Origin: Cristatella mucedo
Taxonomy: Eukaryota > Bryozoa > Phylactolaemata > Cristatellidae
Length of the DNA stretch: 64,000 nucleotides
Reading direction: 5' to 3'
Assembly (NCBI GenBank): GCA_009760855.2
Contig: WPIO01000042.1
Coordinates: 1,253,501 to 1,317,500, forward strand
Of the stretch, positions 38,445-47,410 are shown one piece after another; the stretch's first letter is position 1, and each line of letters starts with the position of its first letter. The notes beneath the pieces are model-generated. The model was not told where the DNA came from. It did not search any database and worked only from the letters and a program-made list of their open reading frames with translations. A program made the position numbers and the translations under genes.

Positions 38445-38710
38445 AGAGCTGTGGAGGAAGCTTCCAGGGGTGCGAACTTTCGGGTGGCCGGTCACTGCCA
38501 AGCCATTAGGGGCCTAGTCAGTCGGTCAAAGAAGTATTTTACATTAAGAAAATTACATCAGGTATATAATTGTACTTTAAAAAAGTTCGATGTAATACCT
38601 CATGTGGACTTTAGCTTTGCACAGCCTCGGTGCAGTCGATTTTTCGACGGATTGCAGAAGATTGCTGTATTGACTTAGGCCTTTGCCGTTAAGTGCAGTA
38701 CGGCGACCAA
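38445..38710. repeat. Direct duplicate of 34027-34285
   Basis: Both start GGCTGTGGAGG/GAGCTGTGGAGG then AAGCTTCCAGGGGTGCGAAC and share CACTGCCAAGCCATTAGGGG and CCTCATGTGGACTTTAGCTT. Both copies follow a left-type arm, suggesting the module belongs to the element. Confidence 0.85.
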
Positions 38711-39129
38711 AAGCTACGGTACGACCTTTTCCTGCCGGCTTCCAGCCAGCTACTGGGTGTATGCAAGACCTGGCGATCGAAACGGATTCAAGCCGCGCAC
38801 CGAGTCCACCAAATAGTAGCCGGAGGCGGCGGCAGTAATGAATGAGTTCTCTGGAGGTGCTGTAATTGTATTACTACGCTGCTAAGATTGCGCAAGGATA
38901 CCTTCGCTCGCTAGCTCGGGAAGAGCGAAACCGCAGGATGCAGCCAAACTGGGGCAGGGACCGGATGAAACGCCAAGAAAAGCAGCATAAATAAACCGCA
39001 AAAGGAAGCGGAAGGGAATCGCTCACCCCAGAGATAAGCGAGGAAGAAAAGAGGAATTAAAACTGTGCTCCCTCCTTGCGTAGAACGGAGACGAAATGAA
39101 TACGAATCGATGACCCGTCCGACGACACG

Positions 39130-40635
39130 AGCTATTATTAATAATAATAATAATAATTCACTTGATAAAGCGCCTTCAGAGAACTTAATCTCTCTCTAGG
39201 CGCTTTACATTTGCTGCAAAATGAAATGCAATTGAATGGTAAGTAAAATCATGCTTGAAAAACAAGCGAAATGAATAATATGGTTAGGGGTGACATGCAC
39301 AGGGTCAGCATGCAAATGTGGTTAGTGGCAGCATGCACAGTGTCAGCACGCATAAGCACATCAAAGACGAATTACAGGGACCCACTAAATGCTGTCCTAA
39401 ATAGGTGTGTTTTTAGGTTTCTTTTAAATGTGGTCAGGTCAGGGGATGTTTTGACGCAGGTCGGGAGCCAGTTCCAGGCTTTGGGAGCATATGAACTAAA
39501 TGCACGGTCTCCAAAGGATTTAAGGTTTGTATGAGGTATTTCTAGACTGTTGGATTCCGAAAAGCGGGTGGTACGATGCTTGGCCTGATGGGGTAGTATA
39601 TCTGACAGATAGGCTGGAGCCATAGAATGAAGGGACCTAAAAGTGAGCGACAAAACCTTGAAGTCAATCCGTTGCTTGACTGGTAGCCAGTGCAGGTCGG
39701 CGAGAAGTGGAGTAAGGTGGCAACTGCGACGCTCACGACAGACAAGCCTAGCTGCAGAGTTTTGCACAAGCTGCAATCGCCTGATCGCACATGCTGGTAG
39801 GCCAGTAAGCAGTGAGTTGCAGAAGTCGAGACGAGATGTCACGAATGCATGAACTAACTTGGACGTGGTATCTTTATCTAAACAAGCCCGAATTTTAGCA
39901 ATGTTGTGAAGCTGAAAATAGGCGGATTTGACTGTGGAGCTGATATGGTCGTCTAACGAGAGGTCGCTTTGGAATATGACACCTAGATTCCGAGCTGATT
40001 CGACAGGAGATATGCTGGCAGAGCCAATTTTGAGAGTCAGCCTTTCCAATCTCTGGATCACACTGGGTTTGCCCATAACTAGTAAGTTAGTTCTATCATC
40101 GTTAAGTTTTAGAAAATTTGCTGCCATCCATGTGCGGATGTCATCAATGCATGCAGCTAGTGAGTTTAGAGAATTTGAGGTGCTCGAAGGCTGGGAGGGA
40201 TCAAAGCAAAGGTACAACTGAGTGTCATCCGCATAGAAGTGAAAGCCTAGATTGTGCTTGGCAATCACATCAGCAAGAGGCAGAGTATAAACCGTGAAAA
40301 GAACCGGACCTAGCACTGAGCCCTGAGGTACTCCATATTTCAGAGGTACTTCAGATGATCTTTGTCCATTCACGTCAATACTCTGGAGTCTCCCACTGAG
40401 ATAGGACCTGAACCACTGCAGAGCAGTGCCAGTGATGCCCAGGCGAGATGAGAGGCGCTCTAGAAGAACTTTGTGATCGATGGTATCAAAAGCTGCCGAA
40501 AGATCGAGCAAAACAAGCAGAGACACTCTACCCATGTCTGCATTCCTAAGTAGGTCGTTGTATACCCGAAGCAATGCTGACTCTGTGGAGTGATTAGCTC
40601 TAAAGCCAGACTGGAACTTACTAGCATTCCAAAGT
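39130..40635 (-). mobile_element. LINE-II: best preserved CR1/L2-type element in the window
   Basis: (ATT)n tail at 39134-39158, conserved 3' end, about 200-bp UTR, then a continuous coding region. The 5' end is truncated near 40635, in the palm region (ASKFQSGFRANHST). Confidence 0.9.
39372..40574 (-). CDS. LINE-II reverse transcriptase fragment
   Basis: 400 open codons (extending upstream to about 40630 in the same frame). Reverse transcriptase motifs: LDLSAAFDTIDHKVLLERL (residues 23-41), GVPQGSVLGPVLF (81-93), catalytic YADD (114-117), SPVESARNLGVIFQSDLSLD, then a C-terminal part with LADLHWLPVKQRIDFKVL and WNWLPTC. Endonuclease and the N-terminal palm are missing, so the copy cannot move by itself, but its intact frame suggests recent insertion. 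Known role of the family: target-primed reverse transcription. Confidence 0.88.
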   Translation of the reverse strand: MLRVYNDLLRNADMGRVSLLVLLDLSAAFDTIDHKVLLERLSSRLGITGTALQWFRSYLSGRLQSIDVNGQRSSEVPLKYGVPQGSVLGPVLFTVYTLPLADVIAKHNLGFHFYADDTQLYLCFDPSQPSSTSNSLNSLAACIDDIRTWMAANFLKLNDDRTNLLVMGKPSVIQRLERLTLKIGSASISPVESARNLGVIFQSDLSLDDHISSTVKSAYFQLHNIAKIRACLDKDTTSKLVHAFVTSRLDFCNSLLTGLPACAIRRLQLVQNSAARLVCRERRSCHLTPLLADLHWLPVKQRIDFKVLSLTFRSLHSMAPAYLSDILPHQAKHRTTRFSESNSLEIPHTNLKSFGDRAFSSYAPKAWNWLPTCVKTSPDLTTFKRNLKTHLFRTAFSGSL

Positions 40636-41309
40636 CAACGTCTGCTTTGGACCAACGCATTCGCACCGACCGCGAAAGCGCGCGCTAGGAATTCGCGCGG
40701 GTTTTCAGGCGAGCAAGCGCTGACCGCTGCAGACAATGCGACTCGTTGACGGCGACGCTGCCGATAACGAAAAACCGCAGCGTCGCTGCCGGTGCGTGCT
40801 TTCGCGCGTTCGCGTCCGCTTCGTCGTTCAGTGAGGTCGCGCAAAGAGAGCGCGAGCGGTCACCTCGCGATGTCGCTCTTTCTTTGAGTTCAATCTCAAT
40901 GGCTGATCTCGCCGTTAGTCCGTTTAAACAGATGCAGCCCGCCGGCCAGACGTGCCAATGTCGGCATAGCAAGCTGCGGCAGCGACGGAAGATTTTACTG
41001 CTCATCTCCTCCCAGCTATAGACCAGCCAGCTCCCACCCCAGCACGCACAGTTTCGGTTAGTTTCGGTAGATTTCGCGCGAACGTTTAGTGTAGCGCACT
41101 TGCCAGCTCGAGCGCGGCTTGTTGACGAGCACGGGCCGCCACAAAAATAGCACCGCTCGAGAGTGAGAAGGATAGGTGGTAGACATAGGATAGGCGAGGT
41201 TAGAGCAGGAGGCGAGTAGCGTACGAGCAAATCGTCGACAATAGTAGCTGCGAATGCAAAATAAAAAGCGAGATTGTAGGGGTTAGGGGCGCATCGGCGG
41301 TGTGACGAA
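40636..41309. other. GC-rich unique sequence, no supported gene
   Basis: Overlapping open frames on both strands reflect high GC. Contains repeated CGCGAACG-type motifs but no domain. Confidence 0.45.
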
Positions 41310-41425
41310 TAACAATAGTAATAATGACACGCCCTATAGAGCCCCCTCGGAGAACTGAATCTTTTTCTAGGCACTTAACGTTTGCAGCAAAGGAAACACG
41401 ATCCAATAGCAGTAGCACAGTCGAT
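41310..41425 (-). mobile_element. LINE-II 3' fragment (split by LINE-I)
   Basis: Degenerate 3' end (CCCCTCGGAGAACTGAATCT ... TAGGCACTTAACGTTTGCAG) ending at ACACAACAAGGAG. LINE-II sequence resumes at about 42000. Confidence 0.65.
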
Positions 41426-41449
41426 ACACAACAAGGAGCGGACTATGAA

Positions 41450-41998
41450 TATGGCTGCAAGGCTAGTGTTCAAGTCCCATCGGTTTGAGCACGTGTCTTC
41501 TTTGCGGAAAGAGCTAGGATGGTTGCCGGTTGAGCAAAGGATATAGAGCCAAGTTCTTACGCTGACCCACAAGGCCCGCCACGGCTTGGCTCCTTCATAC
41601 CTAGCTGAACTGCTACATCAGTTTCAGCCTGTTCGCGTTCTCAGGTCCTGTGTGGACAATAAATTAGCTTTTCCATTCCTCCGCTTAAAGACCGTTGGCG
41701 ACAGAAGCTTTAGCTCTGCAGGTCCTAGACTGTGGAACTCGCTTCCACAATTCTTACGCAACAACAACTACTCTCCTACTGCCGACTATAGTTCATCCTT
41801 TTCAGCGGTCCTCAGCTGCTACTTCCATGCTACTCACTGACTCTGCCATGCTTCCCACTTTCTCTATGTTGCGTGAGACGAAGTCTGTTGGGTACCGAAT
41901 GCGTAGCCGGTTAGGCTGTGAGTGCGCTATACAAAACTCTCCTGTGTAACACCCACATGGTCTTTATGACTTTGTGGAGTTACAGACGGAGATACATT
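41450..41998 (+). mobile_element. LINE-I 3' fragment nested in LINE-II
   Basis: Plus-strand coding end (MAPSYLAELLHQFQPVRVLR, GDRSFSSAGPRLWNSLPQFL) and UTR ending CGGAGATACATTGCAT. A deletion removed part of the UTR relative to the 14.0-kb copy. Confidence 0.85.
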
Positions 41999-42290
41999 GC
42001 ATAACATGGTTAGGGATGACATGCACAGGCACAGCATGCAAGTGTGGTTAGTGGCAGCATGCACATTGTCAGCACGCTTAAGCACGTAAAGGACGAATCA
42101 CAGGGACCAACTAAATACTGTGACAGATACGTGCGTTTTTAATTTCTTTTTAAATGTGGTTAAATCGGGGAATGTCTTGACGCAAGTCGGAAGTGAGTGC
42201 TAGGCCTTGCTTGGGAGCATACGAACTAAAGGCACGGTCTCCAAAGGATTTGAGATTTGTACGAGGTATTGGTATAATAGGTACGAGATA
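41999..42290 (-). mobile_element. LINE-II continuation after LINE-I insertion
   Basis: ACATGGTTAGGGATGACATG onward, UTR and coding end, minus orientation, lacking the tail, which lies at 41310. Confidence 0.75.
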
Positions 42291-42348
42291 CGAGGCGCTG
42301 CCGGCCTTCACACCACGTGCTCGTTGTCGTGCTCTGGAGCACGAGGCA

Positions 42349-42450
42349 CGAAGAGAGAGAGAGAAATTAAGAGAAAGGGAGAGAGAGAAGGAGGGAGAAA
42401 ATTAGAGCGAAAGAGCGGGAGAGAAAGAAAGAGAGAGAGAGATAGGGGGA

Positions 42451-42509
<59 letters not shown>

Positions 42510-42610
42510 TAAGAGAGAAAGAGAGAGAGAGAGAAAGTAAGAGAGAAAGGGAGAGAGAGAGAGAGAAAGAAAGAGGCGGAGAGAGAGAGTGTCTGTGTGT
42601 GTGTGTGGGC
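42349..42610. repeat. (AG)n-rich tract with (GT)n end
   Basis: AG with AAAG/GGAG interruptions, ending in a (GT)n block. Confidence 0.9.
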
Positions 42611-42979
42611 GCGCGTGCCTGCGTGAGTGTAACGTGCGCGCAGATCGGCGAAAAAGCATTACATAAAATTGGGTGCCTAGTATGAGGTATACCTGCCGGC
42701 ATGTAGTGCGCCCGTCAGGCGGGCGGAATGTCGGCTAATTTCGGAACCACGTGATTGAAATTGATGACGCGTCCACAGGATTGTCTCCCAAGATCAGCCA
42801 GACTAATAACAGCAAGCGTCTCCGTTGCGAGACGAATAAAGGAAGCAGCCTGAAACGAGCTCGCCGTCTTATCTCGTTATTTGCGAATGTGTGTTGGTAA
42901 AACTTTGCAGCCTAGTAGACAGCCTTCGCCGCTGATACATATTTTGACCCAGCATTATGTCTATCTCTTTTGTCCATTC

Positions 42980-43063
<84 letters not shown>

Positions 43064-43100
43064 CTCTCTTTCTCGCTCTCTCTCTCCCTCTCTCTCTCTC
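42980..43100. repeat. (CT)n microsatellite
   Basis: About 120 bp, few interruptions. Confidence 0.95.
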
Positions 43101-43624
43101 AGCAGGTCAAAATTGTGTCAACTCGCATATTCATGCACTAAACTCTGTCGACGATGCATTGACGCAGATGTTCCGTTCAGCTCTATGAGAATAATTCAAA
43201 ACAAGGTTTTGCCCTCAAAGCACAGCGATAAGTGAATGGCTCACAATCTTGCGTCTACGCATCCTAGCCATTCACGGCTACGCCTCCTAACTTAGGACGA
43301 CCGGACGCGAAAAATGCCACGTGGCCGCATCGAATTGCAGAGACGGGCGAAGTAACCCACAGGTCGCGGCAGCGGCTGAGCCGCCGAATGGCTCCGCAGC
43401 TGAATGCAGAACTGAAAAGGAATTCAGCTGCAATTCATTTTGGCGTCTCTTGCGACGAGAAGGATAGCGACGCTCGCTAGAGTCACTTGGCCCCGCGAAA
43501 CAAGTGGCGCTCATAACGCCGACCCGGCAGCCATTTGTGTGCATTCATTCAAGAGCACCTTTCGAGTTGCTATTTTTTCACTGACTGCCATGTTGGCGCT
43601 GCGAGCAGCACGGTAATTTTTTGC

Positions 43625-43765
43625 GTCCGTTGACTGGCAAAATATGCTACCGCCATCGAGATTCGAATCCTTGTCCGACCTCAGAGAGTTCAGAGGCCGC
43701 GACGTTGACTGCAGGGCCGGTTGCCGGGTCGGCCGCCGCGCGGCTAACGCGCGCTTTTCTCCTGG
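43625..43765 (-). mobile_element. Possible tRNA-derived SINE, third type
   Basis: Minus strand has an anticodon-stem-like CCTCTGAACTCTCTGAGG and a B-box-like GGATTCGAATCTC at 43663-43675, followed by a non-tRNA 3' part. Single copy in the window. Confidence 0.35.
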
Positions 43766-44129
43766 GTGAGTGATTCCCTTTCGCTTCGCTCTAATCTCTC
43801 TCCCTCTCAAAGGCAGCGACTTGCGACGGACGACGAGAAGTCGATCTGCGCGCGCTGCTCATGCTCGGCGCTGGGTTTTAGCATGCACGCGGTCTTCTAA
43901 AAAATTCCTGCCGCTTGGCAGGGAACGCGTATAAGCCTCCTCGGATTTTCCCAGCAGCCGGATTGCCTCAAGTAAGCAGGCGTGGTGGGGCAGTGGGGCG
44001 TGGACAGTTACGAACGCTTCGGAAAAACGTGTGCTGCTTGCACACCTCTGCACGGACACTCGCGTCTGACGCCAACTAATAGAGAGTGGATGATTGTTAC
44101 AGCCGCGGAAGCCACAGGCACCGGATAAA

Positions 44130-44300
44130 CAGAAAACTAAAATATATTTGTATAAAACCCTCAGGGATCTTAAAATCCCTATCCAGACACTTCACGTATG
44201 CCGCAGGGCTCGACCCCACGACGTCAGCCATCAAATACATTCGCCTAGACCGTGGTCGGGTGAACGCCCTAATCGCTGGGCCAAACGACGCGGGATGTAT
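44130..44300 (-). mobile_element. SINE-B copy
   Basis: CCCTCAGGGATCTTAAAATC ... GGGCTCGACCCCACGAC ... GCTGGGCCAAAC: minus-strand SINE-B with a GGTCGAGCCC B-box. Confidence 0.65.
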
Positions 44301-44599
44301 ACCGAAAGTGAAGGTCACCGGGACGAGGCTCTGCGAAAGGGGCTTGAGGTCTCCTTCTCACCGGAAAAGGATCGGCTCTCTGCATTTTACGTTGCACATC
44401 GTCGTTCTCGTCGCAGTGCATACTACATGTTCCGCTCTTCAAATGATACCGTACGAATTGCTGTTGTTGGCGAGGTTGCCCTCTTTTTACCCGTGCCAGG
44501 TAAGGCAGAGAGCCCTGGGCTACGTCATCTGTAACTTCAAAATGCCACAGAGACTAAGTGGGTATCGTGCACGACAGCTTTCTTCTGCGAACTCAAAGC

Positions 44600-44765
44600 C
44601 TAAAAACGGTTTTCGTTACGCAAGAGGCAGCCAACTGACTTCATTTAATCCAACAACGAGAAACGGAGAAGCATACGTGAGTTAGTAGGGAAGCTACGGT
44701 AGTACGTAGCGTGGAAGCGGCAGCTCGGGACCGCTGGAAAAGACGTGACAGTCTGCAGCAGGAGC
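44600..44765 (-). mobile_element. Old LINE-I 3' remnant
   Basis: Weak but collinear similarity to the LINE-I coding end (GCAGCCAACTGACTTCATTT, TAGCGTGGAAGCGGCAGCTC). Confidence 0.45.
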
Positions 44766-45569
44766 CGCTAGATGTCGCTGCTATCTATATGGATATGCTT
44801 GTGGTCACTTTATTCTCGGAAGGCCGCTCTTACTGCTGGATAACGAGCAGCGAGTGGGTTAGACTGCGGTAGACTAGTTTTGCAGTCCTCCTCCTCGAGA
44901 CTCGACGCGGCACCTCAGAACTGCTCTCCATCTGCTGCTAGCAACCCGAGGACCTTGGTTGAGATGGCAGCCAATGACAGGCCATCCTTTCGGAGTAAGG
45001 CAAGAGGGGCGCCGACTTTGCAACGACTAAAGGCCCAGGATTAGCGTACAAAAAGCCTACGATTGCCTTTCGGAAATGAACTCGCTGCCCGACCGGACCG
45101 AGTCCGCGAACGACTGGCGACTGGCAAAGATGCCTCTTCTGTCGGTAAGGCCGAAAGCTGCTAGACTCGATCGAATGCCCGCCGAGACTAGACGTACTTT
45201 TTTCGGAAATTCCTCTAGCATCTCGCCGCTCAGAAGCGAATGCAGGCGACGCGCCCCCGCGCTGCGAGAGTCAGATCCGAGTCGCCCAGCGATGCGCTGG
45301 GGGGGATGGCTGGCTTGCGGCCGGTGCAACGCAGCGACACCGATGAGGGCCGCTGAGGAGGAGGACGGGCAGCACCGCGTCCGACGAGGCGCCGCCCACC
45401 CTCGCCGGACGCTATCGACGGCAGAGGCGAGCGCCGGTCGTGCCGACATCATTCGCAGCACGAATGGACTGGCGGCTTATCCGAGATCGAGGCCTGAGCT
45501 GTTAGTCTGCACGCGGCCGGCGATGCGAGTGCAATCGCGTCTGCGAATCCGTTTCTTGCGCGTGGCATC

Positions 45570-45600
<31 letters not shown>

Positions 45601-46044
45601 GCCTCGCCGTTGAAGCTGGCGTCGAAATTCTGCTACAAGCCACTCTTTATTTCTCGCTCTACGTCAGCGTTCTGTGCGTCCTCGTTCAATCAAAGCCGAG
45701 CGCTTGTAGCGATTTTCCAAATTAAAGAAATGCTTTCATAGCCGATCTCTAAGCCGTCATTCTGAGGTTTCTCGAAGCAGCAGCAGCAGCGCGCCCTAGT
45801 GGCTAAGCAGTTTCTCACTCAAAGCATCAGCAGCAGCAGTGGCTGCAGAAAACCGAACACGGAATGCAGAGCTCGACGAAGCATGACTGTCTAGCGCGAA
45901 AATCCAGAAAGAACCCTCCGAACCGCGGTCGAAGTGCCTGCTCTTGCAGCGATTGCAACTTCAGAAGAATAATGCTTATGAGCAGTGCTGTTTACGAACA
46001 CGTTTTCGAGACGTCAGTCGAAATTTAGCTCTCACTGGACCGGA
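44766..46044. other. Gene A 3' flank; GC-rich, with (CAG)n
   Basis: Includes (CAG)n at 45568-45601 and a 221-codon plus-strand frame (45076-45741) containing poly-Gln. No domain; the antisense frame is also open, so coding status is doubtful. Confidence 0.35.
45646..45651 (-). promoter_or_regulatory. Candidate poly(A) signal AATAAA for gene A
   Basis: AATAAA on the minus strand about 395 bp after the gene A stop codon. Position is plausible, but a hexamer alone is weak evidence. Confidence 0.3.
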
Positions 46045-47410
46045 TTATTGGGCCGAGCTGCGACTGGCGCGGCTCGGCGGCTGGTCGCTGACATCTGAAT
46101 CGCCGCTCGGAGCTCTGTCGCCTTCTCCTGCATCACCTACCGGAGCCGGGCTTTCGGTTTCTGCATCCACTGCATCAGCCCAGCCTCCGAATGTATAAAT
46201 ACCGCTTTGAGCCTGGACGCTACGGCCGCAGGGTCTAGCGCAGCCTGTAGCAGTCGTGTGGTTACCGTCGGGTCTGCCACCGCCATCGGAAGCCCCGTTG
46301 ACGTCGCCGGCTACATCGCAGCTGCCGTCTCCCTCGTGGCCGCCACTGTCGACTGCTTCGGCGGCGCAGCCCGACGCTCCAGCCTCGCCGCCTCTGGCTT
46401 CCGCGCTTCCTCCACCTTCTGCCGCTCTGACACCGTCTTCTGCCACTCCGGCGCCACCTTCTGCCATCCCGGCGCCGCCTTCTGCCGCTCTGACACCGTC
46501 TTCTGCCATCCCGGCGCCGCCTTCTGCCGCTCTGACACCGTCTTCTGCCACTCCGGCGCCGCCTTCTGCCATCCCGGCGCCGCCTTCTGCCGCTCTGACA
46601 CCGTCTTCTGCCATCCCGGCGCCGCCTTCTGCCGCTCTGACACCGTCTTCTGCCACTCCGGCGCCGCCTTCTGCCATCCCGGCGCCGCCTTCTGCCGCTC
46701 TGACACCGTCTTCTGCCACTCCGGCGCCGCCTTCTGCCGCTCTGACGTCGTCTTCTGCCATCCCGGCGCCGCCTTCTGCCATCCCGGCGCCGCCTTCTAC
46801 CGCTCTGACACCGTCTTCTGCCACCCCGGCGCCGCCTTCTGCCGCTCTGACACCGCCTTCTTCCATCCCACGGCCGCCTTCTGCCGCTCTGACACCGCCT
46901 TCTTTCACCCCACGGCCGCCTTCTGCCACCCCGGGGCCACCTTCTGCAGCTCTGACGCCGTCTTGTGCCACCCCGGCGCCGCCTTCTTCCGCCCTGACGC
47001 CGCCTTCTGCCGTCCTGGCGCCCCCTACTGCCGCTCTGGCACCGCCCACTATCGCCCTGGTATTGCCTCCTGCACCCACTAAGAGGCGAGCATCCAATTC
47101 GCGCCACTCTCTGTCCATCCTGATGTACTGGACCAGCGTCCTTGGCAGTTCCAGCTGCGAAGCATTGGCCCCGGGCTGAGTGCCCAAGGATCGCCGGATG
47201 ACGCCACGACAGAGAAACTGCAGCGACGGCACTGTTGAAGTGGTGGCCTCCAGACGCCTCACGATGGCCTGGAAGTCAGCCGGGGCCAGTGCTTCCTGCA
47301 TCCGGTCCCAGTTGGAGACGAACATCTGCCGCAGGGCACGCAGCAACTCGTGCGGAAACCTGTCAGCGAAAAGAACGCCCAACCGGATGTGACGTGCGAG
47401 CGTTCCCACG
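46045..47410 (-). CDS. Gene A terminal exon: SOCS box plus minisatellite-coded tail
   Basis: After an acceptor at 47410 (an alternative in the same phase lies at 47491) the exon encodes a helical linker (ARHIRLGVLFADRFPHELL) and a SOCS box at 47229-47119: BC-box SLQFLCRGVIRRSL and Cul5-box LELPRTLVQYI. SOCS boxes normally end the protein, but here the frame stays open for about 355 more codons. Most of this is a 7-residue repeat (AEGGAGM/AEGGAGV/AEDGVRA), then a serine/aspartate-rich end and a TAA stop at 46045-46047. The phase-2 junction with exon 7 fits. Whether the tail is translated is not shown; an unnoticed intron or alternative end could remove it. Confidence 0.75.

Noticed and set aside
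45076-45741. 221-codon plus frame with poly-Gln
   Set aside because: The glutamines come from a (CAG)n tract and the antisense strand is open too; no domain or splice support, so not called a gene.
46207-47179. Two plus-strand frames of 291 and 307 codons
   Set aside because: Both are reading-frame shadows of the 21-bp minisatellite; no independent start context or domain. Kept only as a low-interest transcription question.
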